Shown: positions 1 through 5,113 of the stretch, one piece after another
Layout: each line of letters opens with the position of its first letter
Position numbering within the stretch: position 1 is the stretch's first letter
Source: an uncultured Actinomycetes bacterium
GTDB lineage: Bacteria > Actinomycetota > Actinomycetes > Nanopelagicales > Nanopelagicaceae
Length of the DNA stretch: 8,914 bases
Reading direction: 5' to 3'
Assembly (NCBI GenBank): GCA_903918325.1
Contig: CAIXDY010000118.1
Span: 1 to 8,914 of the forward strand
Position numbers and translations under genes: made by a program
The notes under the pieces: generated by a model
Databases searched by the model: none
Seen by the model: the letters and a program-made list of their open reading frames with translations, nothing else
Told to the model about the DNA's origin: nothing

Positions 1-92
1 AGTGCACGTGCTCCTGTTGTTGGATCTGCAACTTGTCCTGCGTGAATTTGACGCGTCTCGAACGCTGCTTCTTCAAGTGAATAGGTAGACAT
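1..92 (-). CDS. metY: O-acetylhomoserine sulfhydrylase, N-terminal fragment
   Basis: Reading leftward from the ATG at 92-90, 30 codons are present before the window ends. They include FETRQIHAGQ followed by DPTTGARA, the characteristic N-terminus of O-acetylhomoserine (thiol)-lyases of the Cys/Met PLP-dependent family. The enzyme makes homocysteine from O-acetylhomoserine and sulfide in the cytoplasm, using PLP. The catalytic lysine lies beyond the window. The start is supported by a purine-rich GGGAGG at 108-103, ten bases upstream. A SAM-IV riboswitch precedes the gene, matching a methionine-biosynthesis role. The alternative, a cystathionine gamma-synthase, is less likely because QIHAGQ..DPTTGAR is the MetY form. 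The gene is cut by the window edge and shows no sign of being broken. Confidence 0.85.
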   Translation of the reverse strand, partial: MSTYSLEEAAFETRQIHAGQVADPTTGARA

Positions 93-100
93 ATAAGTAA

Positions 101-170
101 TTCCTCCCAGTTATGGGAACACCTAATCCAGATATGCCGAGTAAGGCATAACAAGTGGAAAAGGTGTTCC
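101..170 (-). promoter_or_regulatory. Putative metY leader expression platform (hairpins covering the RBS)
   Basis: Downstream of the aptamer core, GGAACACCT (170-162) is perfectly complementary to AGGTGTTCC (124-116), enclosing a small hairpin of TATGCC (150-145) and GGCATA (138-133). A competing hairpin, CCCA (117-114) with TGGG (109-106), covers the 5' part of the GGGAGG ribosome binding site and shares bases 116-117 with the long stem. There is no run of T residues, so control of translation rather than intrinsic termination is inferred. The long-stem arm overlaps the 3' end of the aptamer, which is how ligand binding could be coupled to the RBS. Confidence 0.5.
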
Positions 171-280
171 ACGCTTATCGACTGCGTTGTGCTAGCCGAT
201 CTGGTCTTCACCCGGAGCACCCCACCGTGGTGGAGGGTTGCCGTCTAGTAAGCCGGGGCTAAACACTAGAACTCGTGACC
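165..280 (-). promoter_or_regulatory. SAM-IV riboswitch upstream of metY
   Basis: On the minus strand, from 280 leftward, the sequence follows the actinobacterial SAM-IV aptamer: GGTCACGAG, then a P2 stem (TCTAGT at 271-266 pairing with ACTAGA at 249-244), the AGCCCCGGCT block, GGCAACCCTCC, a GC-rich hairpin around CCACGGTGG, GGGGTGCTCCGGGTG, and closing GACC (206-203) that pairs with the opening GGTC. A further block ending in AAGCGTGG (about 176-169) matches the 3' part of the SAM-IV class, so the aptamer runs to roughly 165. SAM-IV RNAs bind S-adenosylmethionine and lower expression of methionine and sulfur genes. The downstream gene is metY, as expected. Exact ends are approximate because no covariance model was run. 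Confidence 0.88.
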
Positions 281-288
281 TGTGGCAA

Positions 289-317
289 CTCTAACAGAGG
301 AAAGGCGCTACTCGAAA
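289..317 (-). promoter_or_regulatory. Weak candidate promoter for the metY riboswitch transcript
   Basis: A TAGAGT hexamer (294-289, minus strand) lies at the right distance to start transcription near 282, just before the aptamer begins at 280. A poor TTTCGA hexamer (317-312) sits 17 bases upstream of it, inside the end of the DUF4192-like gene. The match is weak and is supported mainly by position. The alternative is read-through from the gene upstream, whose stop codon is only about 28 nt before the aptamer. Confidence 0.3.
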
Positions 318-853
318 ATCCCCGCAGTGACTTTGGGGTGAAGCTCAATGCGCATTGCGGCAAATGCAGTTGCTGGCCAGCCAGAACCAAAAACTCGTCG
401 CAGCAAAATCGTTAATGAATATGCGGGTGCATCAATGGTGGCCCGCTCCAGTGATCGATACGCAAGAGGTGTATCACCGCGTTCGTAGGCCAGCGTTGCA
501 AACAACGTAGCTACGGGTGCGACAAAGCCAACGGGAGCAATCTGTAGCAAGTAGTGCCACATTCTCCAATAAGTTTCAAAGGTCTGCGCATTATGCGTAC
601 CTAAAGCGAAATCGCGAACTTGGATATCGCTCAATCGACCTAAAGTTCGCGCAATTAAATCGGGATTACTTGTAACACCATATTTCTCAAATTCAACGGC
701 CAAATCTATAACTGCCGTTGCCCCATCGCGTTGAAGCATAGTTACGTCAGCGTTTTCTGGATCTACATAAAAACTCTGAACTAATTCGATGAAAGTTACA
801 TCACTTGCTAGAGGCAGAGATGTAATAGAAAGCTCTTCGTACTCAGTTGTCAT
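308..853 (-). CDS. Short DUF4192-like protein (function unknown)
   Basis: This encodes 181 residues with no signal peptide and no membrane segment. Residues about 114-162 (VATLFATLAYERGD, then AYRSLERATIDAPAYSL) resemble the C-terminal helical part of actinobacterial DUF4192 proteins, where a 'W.RGDG..A..ALDRAL..DP.YSLA.LL' pattern is typical; QVRDFAL near residue 80 also fits. DUF4192 proteins are usually about 300-400 residues, so the N-terminal half seems to be missing or highly diverged. The gene starts 7 nt after the stop of the PKD-domain gene, so the two are probably co-transcribed. No good Shine-Dalgarno sequence precedes the ATG (only a GAGAT). The family call is from remembered pattern; a TPR-like helical protein is the alternative. 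No biochemical role can be given. Confidence 0.6.
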   Translation of the reverse strand: MTTEYEELSITSLPLASDVTFIELVQSFYVDPENADVTMLQRDGATAVIDLAVEFEKYGVTSNPDLIARTLGRLSDIQVRDFALGTHNAQTFETYWRMWHYLLQIAPVGFVAPVATLFATLAYERGDTPLAYRSLERATIDAPAYSLTILLRRVFGSGWPATAFAAMRIELHPKVTAGIFE

Positions 854-860
854 TGGAATC

Positions 861-1559
861 TCATTTCGTAAATTTAGAGTTAGCAGCTACCACGGTGATA
901 ACGGCAAAGGATGGGATTTTGATTGTGCCTGTGATTGCGCGAGTTGCCCCGTTATGTTTGAAATTTCCATTCCAGGTTGCAACTAATGTGACGTAGTACG
1001 TCCCTGGTTGTTTATATGTATGCGTCACTTTTTGATTGGGATAAGGCGCCCCAGGTTCAGTTGTGGTTGTGCTTTCACCATCGCCCCACTGCCACGCAAA
1101 ACCAGGGCGAAGTGCCACATCGATAATTTCGCCAATAATGTCCACGCGTGATTGAAACAACGTAGGCAAATCGCACCAGAAAATAACTGGCACATGCACC
1201 AACGGTTCGAAAGCGGGTTGATAAGCAACAGTTGCCGTAGGCACCATTTTGATAAGACGATCACTCAAATTAACTGAAGTGGTGACAACTTTTTTCTTTA
1301 CAACTGTGCGCGGTTTATACGTACGCTTAACCGTGGGCACCGCTTTAGGTTTAGGTGGAAACCACAGCGTTGGCGCCGGTTTAGGTTTAATCACGGCCGG
1401 CTTTTTGGTTGCCGTACCTCCACTGCCCTTACGGGCTTCAATGATAATCTGATTATTTTGCGTATACACATCCACGCACGCCGACGTGGAACAGTCAGCA
1501 ATGGCATCGGTTGGTAATAAAAAAGATATGGAAAGTATGAGAAAAAGTAAGCGCTTCAT
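861..1559 (-). CDS. Secreted PKD-domain protein with Lys/Pro-rich linker
   Basis: The 232-residue product begins with a signal peptide (MKRLLFLILSISFLLPTDAIA, cleavage likely after Ala21 or nearby). Residues about 50-92 form a strongly basic, proline-rich linker (repeated KPK, KPAP, PPKPK), of the kind that can span or bind the cell wall. A single PKD domain fills about 150-195: W-x-WGDGES, then HTY and the strand GTYYVTLVATW, the hallmark WGDG...H.Y...G.Y.V pattern of this Ig-like fold. Cysteines at 23, 28 and 129 could form disulfides outside the cell. There is no LPXTG motif and no C-terminal membrane anchor. PKD domains mediate protein or carbohydrate contacts; the partner here is unknown. 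No Shine-Dalgarno sequence is visible before the ATG, so a leaderless or weakly initiated message is possible. It is followed after 7 nt by the DUF4192-like gene. Confidence 0.8.
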   Translation of the reverse strand: MKRLLFLILSISFLLPTDAIADCSTSACVDVYTQNNQIIIEARKGSGGTATKKPAVIKPKPAPTLWFPPKPKAVPTVKRTYKPRTVVKKKVVTTSVNLSDRLIKMVPTATVAYQPAFEPLVHVPVIFWCDLPTLFQSRVDIIGEIIDVALRPGFAWQWGDGESTTTTEPGAPYPNQKVTHTYKQPGTYYVTLVATWNGNFKHNGATRAITGTIKIPSFAVITVVAANSKFTK

Positions 1560-1639
1560 GTGCTGGGACGATAAATGGCCGGTGCGACTAGTGCCGTTCT
1601 CACAACGCTAACTGTGGATACTTGTGACACTCTTAGAAC
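1560..1639. other. 80-bp divergent intergenic region, no confident promoter
   Basis: This gap separates the PKD-domain gene (minus) from the Nudix gene (plus), so it must hold starts for both. I found no hexamer pair with acceptable spacing in either direction and no Shine-Dalgarno sequence before either ATG. A TCACAA / TTGTGA inverted repeat (1600-1605 and 1622-1627) is present but too short and widely spaced to call. Confidence 0.4.
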
Positions 1640-2107
1640 ATGAGCGCACGCGATGGAGATGGCTGGATCCAGTGCGATTGTGGCAATAAACATTGGGGCT
1701 TAAACGGTGCCGCCGGAATTTTATTAGTTCGTGGAAGGCAGATTTTGTTGCAGCACCGTGCACCATGGGTGCATAACGGTGATACGTGGGGAATTCCAGG
1801 TGGTGCCCGCGATAGCCATGAAAGTGTTCTAGAAGCCGCAGTTCGGGAAGCTAAAGAAGAGACCGGGATTGATTCAGACTATGTGCAGCCCATTCAAACT
1901 TTTAGCGATGTCCATGGAAATTGGCGCTATGACACGGTTATTGCTTATGCCACCGATGATTTAACTGCCCATGAACTCAACGATGAATCACATGAAGTGC
2001 GCTGGGTGGACATTGAAAAAGTCAGTGAATTAACTTTGCATCCCAGTTTTGAAAACTCTTGGCCAGCTTTACTTGAAATCCTTAATAATCTTATCTGCCC
2101 ACGTTAA
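1640..2107 (+). CDS. Nudix hydrolase
   Basis: The 155-residue protein contains a complete Nudix box at residues 55-77: Gly55, Glu61, then REAKEETGI (69-77), matching G-x5-E-x7-REUxEExGU exactly. These glutamates bind the divalent metal needed to cleave a nucleoside diphosphate linked to another moiety. The N-terminus carries a Cys-x-Cys-Gly element (Cys12, Cys14) followed by HWG..GAAG (18-26), a pattern I associate with a common actinobacterial Nudix subgroup whose substrate is not established. HRAPW and TWGIPGGARDSHES are also typical of that subgroup. The protein is cytoplasmic. The Cys pair could be a remnant of a zinc ribbon, but only one pair is visible. Its last 39 nt overlap the convergent hmuV gene. 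A house-cleaning role is likely; no specific substrate can be assigned. Confidence 0.88.
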   Translation: MSARDGDGWIQCDCGNKHWGLNGAAGILLVRGRQILLQHRAPWVHNGDTWGIPGGARDSHESVLEAAVREAKEETGIDSDYVQPIQTFSDVHGNWRYDTVIAYATDDLTAHELNDESHEVRWVDIEKVSELTLHPSFENSWPALLEILNNLICPR

Positions 2108-2659
2108 ATCTTTTTCTTGTTCGTGAGCTACAACTACAACGGTTATTCCACCTTCGGCTAACTTTTGCAGTAATTCAATGATTCGCTTTCGGCTATGAAT
2201 ATCTTGGGCAGCTAAAGGTTCATCCAGTAGCAGCACGGGCGTATTTTGCGCAACGGCTTGAGCAATGGCAACGCGTTGTGATTCACCACCCGACAAAGTC
2301 GTTACATGTCTTTCGGCAATCTCTTTGAGTTCGAGTGCATCGATAATCGATTCGGCATCACCGGCCATCTCAATTACTTCTCGCACAGTAAAACCAAGTG
2401 AGTACAACTGATTTTGCACCACCATTGCGCGAATAGTGGCTAAGTGCGGCGCAGAAGTAAGCGCTGGATGAACATCATCGATTGTAATTGTGCCTTTGCT
2501 TGGAACAAGATCGCCAGCAATTGCGGCAAGCAAGGTTGATTTGCCACTTCCATTAGGGCCAACAATTACTGTGATTGAACCAGCCGGAATCTGTTCGGAA
2601 TAATCGTAAATAATCTCGCGACCGGCGATCTCGATAGTTACTTCATTAATCGTAATCAT
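2069..2659 (-). CDS. hmuV: ABC importer ATPase, HmuV-like (heme/iron-chelate/B12 class)
   Basis: The ATP-binding subunit of the importer is encoded at the end of the hmuT-hmuU-hmuV operon. Numbering from the ATG at 2659-2657, it has Walker A GPNGSGKST (34-42), Q-loop Gln82, signature LSGGE (122-126), Walker B VLLLDEP (142-148), D-loop Asp153 and H-loop His179, so it should be active. It is only 196 residues, against about 250 usual for HmuV/FecE/BtuD: the helical region between Q-loop and signature is short and the protein ends about 17 residues after the H-loop. I chose the start at 2659 because its ATG overlaps the hmuU stop (ATGA) and GGAG lies six bases upstream; the ATG at 2671, four codons earlier, has no Shine-Dalgarno sequence. 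The 3' end overlaps the Nudix gene by 39 nt on the opposite strand. Confidence 0.87.
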   Translation of the reverse strand: MITINEVTIEIAGREIIYDYSEQIPAGSITVIVGPNGSGKSTLLAAIAGDLVPSKGTITIDDVHPALTSAPHLATIRAMVVQNQLYSLGFTVREVIEMAGDAESIIDALELKEIAERHVTTLSGGESQRVAIAQAVAQNTPVLLLDEPLAAQDIHSRKRIIELLQKLAEGGITVVVVAHEQEKDLTWADKIIKDFK

Positions 2660-3636
2660 TGCGTTCTCCATGTCGTATTTCGCATGGCAACAAGTGCGAT
2701 CAAAATCGGGGCACCTATAAGTGAGGTTACTAAACCAATCGGAAGTTCATTAGGTTGGGCAACAGTTCGGGCCGCAGTGTCGGCTAAAACTAAAATTAAT
2801 CCGCCAATAAGCGCGCTCTGTATTACTAAGAATCTATGTGGTGGTCCATAAATAAAACGGGCAATATGCGGTGCCGCTAAACCCAGAAATGCAATGGTTC
2901 CAACGGTACTGACAGCGCCACCTGCGGCAATTGATAAGGCAACCAGCGCTAAGCGACGCGTGCGTGCAACATCTATACCTAAGTGAAATGCCGTGGCATC
3001 TCCCAGAGATAGTCGATCAAGGGCAGGTGCAATTGCGTAAGCCACAGCAATACCAATAACGGCAGTGATGAGGATTCCCAATAAATTATTACTTGTAACT
3101 AATGAAAGTGAACCGAAGTTCCAAAAGGAAATTGAGCGAGCATCTGCGCGAGTCACCATAGTGGTAGAAATTCCAACAACTGCGCTGAGCGTGGCAGTAA
3201 CGGCAATGCCCACAATAATCAGCGCGAATGACGATAAACCTGATCGAAGTGAGGCTAATTTAAAAGTTAAAGTCGTTGCTAATAACGCACCAATCACGCC
3301 ACATGCAATTGCGCCCAGTGATCCCACTTGTACAACGCCAAACAAAATTGCAATCACAGTGGCAAGGGATGCACCTGCCGATGTACCGACAATGCTGGGT
3401 TCGGCTAAAGCGTTATTGCATGCACCTTGTGCCATTAACCCGGCAACTCCCAAAGCTGCACCTACTAATAAGGCAGCGGCCACACGAGGGGCTCGAATGT
3501 TCCACAAAATTTCATTACGGCCTGGATGAAATAACTCACTCCAGAAATTATCAATATGCGTTGCACCGACCGCTAATGCCCCAATTGTTGCTATGACTAT
3601 CAATGCAACGGTGAGAAAAGGTGCATAACGTTTCAT
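2656..3636 (-). CDS. hmuU: ABC importer permease, FecCD/BtuC family, HmuU-like
   Basis: The 326-residue protein is hydrophobic throughout, with about nine or ten membrane helices (first at about 7-25, then 52-72, 84-104, 106-126, 136-158, 186-206, 230-252, 272-290 and 300-318). Family marks include RAPRVAAALLVGAALGVAG (48-66), the Q....N.LAEP..VGTSAGA segment (70-88), the ATPase-coupling stretch GIDVARTRR (220-228), IAFLGLAAPHIAR (248-260) and ELPIGLVTSLIGAPIL (297-312). ISFWNFGSL (169-177) corresponds to the FW..GSL block common in this family. It forms a homodimeric channel with two HmuV subunits and takes substrate from HmuT. Its ATG overlaps the hmuT stop by ATGA, preceded by AGGTGA seven bases upstream. 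The family also moves ferric siderophores and cobalamin; heme is preferred from context only. Confidence 0.88.
   Translation of the reverse strand: MKRYAPFLTVALIVIATIGALAVGATHIDNFWSELFHPGRNEILWNIRAPRVAAALLVGAALGVAGLMAQGACNNALAEPSIVGTSAGASLATVIAILFGVVQVGSLGAIACGVIGALLATTLTFKLASLRSGLSSFALIIVGIAVTATLSAVVGISTTMVTRADARSISFWNFGSLSLVTSNNLLGILITAVIGIAVAYAIAPALDRLSLGDATAFHLGIDVARTRRLALVALSIAAGGAVSTVGTIAFLGLAAPHIARFIYGPPHRFLVIQSALIGGLILVLADTAARTVAQPNELPIGLVTSLIGAPILIALVAMRNTTWRTQ
2666..2669 (-). promoter_or_regulatory. Ribosome binding site that decides the hmuV start
   Basis: GGAG lies six bases before the ATG at 2659-2657. It overlaps the upstream in-frame ATG (2671-2669), which has no purine-rich site of its own; this favours the shorter protein and points to translational coupling with hmuU. 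Confidence 0.7.
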
Positions 3637-4544
3637 TTCTTCATCACCTGAGCTAATGCTTGACTAAGTTTTGCAACTAGCGAAGGTGTGCGTGGGCCAA
3701 AGGAGAGCAATAAAGAATCATCTACATCTATCACGCGCGAATTCTTACCTGCAGGAGTTTGCGCAATTCCGGGAAGTTGAACAAGACCTTTGACTCCCCC
3801 AACTGATTCCAACCCTTTGCTCATAACGAGAATTACATCAGGCTTTGCGGCAACTAGGGCTTCGGCCGTCAAAGTATTAAATGCATGTGGCAGAGTTGCC
3901 GCGCCTACATCGGTTGCACCGATAGCCGATATAAGTGAATCAGCCCCAGAACCTGGGCCACCAATTAAATAAATCGAACTTGTGCCACGAAGATAAAGAA
4001 ATGCAACGCGGGCAGATGTTGAGATTCTGGAAGCCGATAAAGAAGTATTCATAGCCGCGATTAGTTCGACTCCAGTTTTTTGGGCACCAATCACTGCGGC
4101 AACGGCAGCAATTTTTGGCGCAATATCAGCCAGCGTCCAACTCTCTGGAGTCTGCACAACGCGAATTCCAGCAGATTTAATTTGATCAATTGCAGCTTTA
4201 GGACCAGATGAAGCATCGATTATTACAACGTCAGGTTTTGCGGCAATAACTTTTTCAGAGATTATCTGGTGCCCCGAAGTAACGATGGGCACATCGGCCA
4301 TAGATTTTTCAGTGCTGGAAATATCGCGACCCTTTAGAAGTGCGTGCCCACCCAATGAATCTATGATCTCGGCAACACCATTTGCTAAAACAACTACGCG
4401 CGAAACTGAAAAGCCAGAAGTATTACCAACTGAGACCGCTGAAACATCGCTTTGCGAAATAGTTATTGATGAAGCGATGGGTGTTGCTGAACAAGCGCTG
4501 AGAATTAGTGTGCCAACTAAAGCCACCACCAGTTTTGCGCGCAT
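3633..4544 (-). CDS. hmuT: Substrate-binding lipoprotein, HmuT-like
   Basis: This is the extracytoplasmic binding lipoprotein of the importer. I start it at the ATG 4544-4542 (303 residues), because this gives a proper lipoprotein signal: MRAK, a hydrophobic stretch, then lipobox L-S-A-C with Cys18. The longer reading from 4577 adds 11 non-signal residues, overlaps the operator dyad, and has no better RBS. The body is a two-lobed PF01497-type protein: strand VVVLANGVAEIIDSLG (50-65), SGHQIISEKVIAAKPDVVII (90-109) and TLTAEALVAAKPDVILV (224-240), two matching 'E..(A/V)..KPDV' blocks characteristic of the fold. His92 sits in the GH position seen in heme-binding HmuT proteins. The tyrosine expected in the second block appears to be Phe222. 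Heme is the likely substrate; ferric siderophore or cobalamin remain possible. Confidence 0.85.
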   Translation of the reverse strand: MRAKLVVALVGTLILSACSATPIASSITISQSDVSAVSVGNTSGFSVSRVVVLANGVAEIIDSLGGHALLKGRDISSTEKSMADVPIVTSGHQIISEKVIAAKPDVVIIDASSGPKAAIDQIKSAGIRVVQTPESWTLADIAPKIAAVAAVIGAQKTGVELIAAMNTSLSASRISTSARVAFLYLRGTSSIYLIGGPGSGADSLISAIGATDVGAATLPHAFNTLTAEALVAAKPDVILVMSKGLESVGGVKGLVQLPGIAQTPAGKNSRVIDVDDSLLLSFGPRTPSLVAKLSQALAQVMKK

Positions 4545-4568
4545 GGGCTCAGTGTGCCAAATCTTTGC

Positions 4569-4593
4569 CCGACACATTGCCGCAAGCTGTCGG
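4569..4593. promoter_or_regulatory. 25-bp dyad, candidate operator between hmuT and the secreted pair
   Basis: An odd-length dyad is centred on C4581. Left arm CCGACACATTGC (4569-4580) and right arm GCAAGCTGTCGG (4582-4593) match at 10 of 12 positions, failing only at the 4575/4587 and 4576/4586 pairs. It lies inside the 85-bp divergent gap and directly beside the TATATA box at 4595-4600. It does not resemble the DtxR/IdeR iron box. A protein bound here would cover the promoter for the secreted pair and the likely transcription start of hmuTUV. The regulator is unknown. Confidence 0.55.
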
Positions 4594-4594
4594 A

Positions 4595-4600
4595 TATATA
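4595..4600. promoter_or_regulatory. TATATA box, candidate -10 usable in both directions
   Basis: TATATA is self-complementary and could act as a -10 for either strand. Plus-strand transcription would start near 4607, leaving a leader of about 23 nt before the ATG at 4630; minus-strand transcription would start near 4588, inside the dyad, with a leader of about 44 nt before hmuT. No good -35 is visible on either side (GACACA at 4571-4576 is the best, with an 18-bp spacer), so an activator or an extended -10 may be needed. Confidence 0.4.
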
Positions 4601-4629
4601 CAGCGGTACTGCGCCATAGAGTTCATCGC

Positions 4630-5103
4630 ATGAGAAAGTTTGCTTTCACTCTTATTTGTGCGCTCTTGCTCATGATTCCTGCCGCGGCGCAAGCGGTAAC
4701 AGGTGCACAAGGCCAATCAATGACCGCCTCAGCTACAACTGTGAAATCAGGTTCAACGGTGATTGTTACTGGTTCACATTTTGATGAAACTGTTGGAATC
4801 TACTTAGGTTTTTGCGTTGTACCTAAAAAAGGTTTGGCGCCAACGCCTTGTGGTGGCGGAATCAATAAAGCCGGTATTGGTGATGCCTCTTTTTGGATCT
4901 CATCAAATCCTCCTCCATATGGAGTTGGTTTAGCTAAAGAGTTTTTGCCCGGAGGGCGATTTACAGAAAAATTGAAGATTACAAAGTTAATTGGAAAGTT
5001 TGACTGCACAAAAGTGAAATGCGCAATAACTGTTCGAGCCGATCATTTACGAACAGGTGATAGAAGTTACGACCTTTTTATTCCCATAACTATCAAGAAA
5101 TAA
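4630..5103 (+). CDS. Small secreted protein with a neocarzinostatin-like Ig-fold domain, heme-locus partner
   Basis: The 157-residue product has a signal peptide (about 1-22, MRKFAFTLICALLLMIPAAA then QA) and one domain after it. That domain opens with TTVKSGSTVIVTGSHFD (36-52), holds cysteine pairs 62/74 and 126/131, the segment ASFWISSNPPPYG (86-98), DCTKVKC (125-131), then RADH (136-139) and a final strand DLFIPITI. Neocarzinostatin-family proteins have the same order with disulfides 10 and 5 residues apart; here the distances are 12 and 5. I recall very similar sequences (WISSNPP.Y, C.VVTRADH, DRS.D...PVTF) in secreted actinobacterial proteins linked to HtaA-type heme uptake. The start at 4630 follows the signal peptide; in-frame codons upstream overlap hmuT and are spurious. 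No Shine-Dalgarno sequence is visible. Binding of heme or a heme protein is inferred. Confidence 0.75.
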   Translation: MRKFAFTLICALLLMIPAAAQAVTGAQGQSMTASATTVKSGSTVIVTGSHFDETVGIYLGFCVVPKKGLAPTPCGGGINKAGIGDASFWISSNPPPYGVGLAKEFLPGGRFTEKLKITKLIGKFDCTKVKCAITVRADHLRTGDRSYDLFIPITIKK

Positions 5104-5107
5104 GGAG
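5104..5107 (+). promoter_or_regulatory. Strong ribosome binding site joining the two secreted-protein genes
   Basis: AAGGAG begins within the TAA stop of the first gene (5101-5103), and its GGAG lies six bases before the ATG at 5114. The upstream gene has no such site, so the second protein may be made in larger amount or by translational coupling. Confidence 0.75.
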
Positions 5108-5113
5108 TACCAC

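Noticed and set aside
165..280. Reading the metY leader as a SAM-I riboswitch.
   Set aside because: The order of conserved blocks (opening GGTCACGAG, GGCAACCCTCC, GGGGTGCTCCGGGTG) and the extra 3' block fit SAM-IV; the SAM-I four-way junction and kink-turn were not seen.
1340..1400. Recurrent TTTAGGTTTA-like stretches in the PKD gene.
   Set aside because: They are explained by repeated Lys and Pro codons in the basic linker, not by a DNA-level repeat element.
1600..1627. TCACAA / TTGTGA inverted repeat between the PKD and Nudix genes.
   Set aside because: Six-base arms with a 16-base gap are expected by chance at this length, and no promoter could be aligned with them.
3065..3529. Open plus-strand frame of about 150 codons inside hmuU.
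   Set aside because: It is a shadow of the membrane protein: no family resemblance, no RBS, and the minus-strand product has clear FecCD motifs.
2069..4544. Assigning the importer firmly to cobalamin or ferric siderophore.
   Set aside because: The families cannot be separated by motif alone here. No B12 riboswitch or siderophore gene is present, and the secreted neighbours favour heme, so only a qualified heme call is made.
4545..4577. Longer hmuT reading starting at 4577.
   Set aside because: It would put 11 polar residues before the lipoprotein signal and begin within the operator dyad. The ATG at 4544 gives a normal lipobox distance.
4595..4600. Calling full promoters with -35 boxes on both sides of TATATA.
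   Set aside because: Only poor -35 matches exist at acceptable spacing, so the box is listed as a candidate -10 alone.
4285..4629. In-frame upstream extension of the first secreted protein on the plus strand.
   Set aside because: It runs antisense through hmuT and the control region. The real start at 4630 begins directly with a signal peptide.
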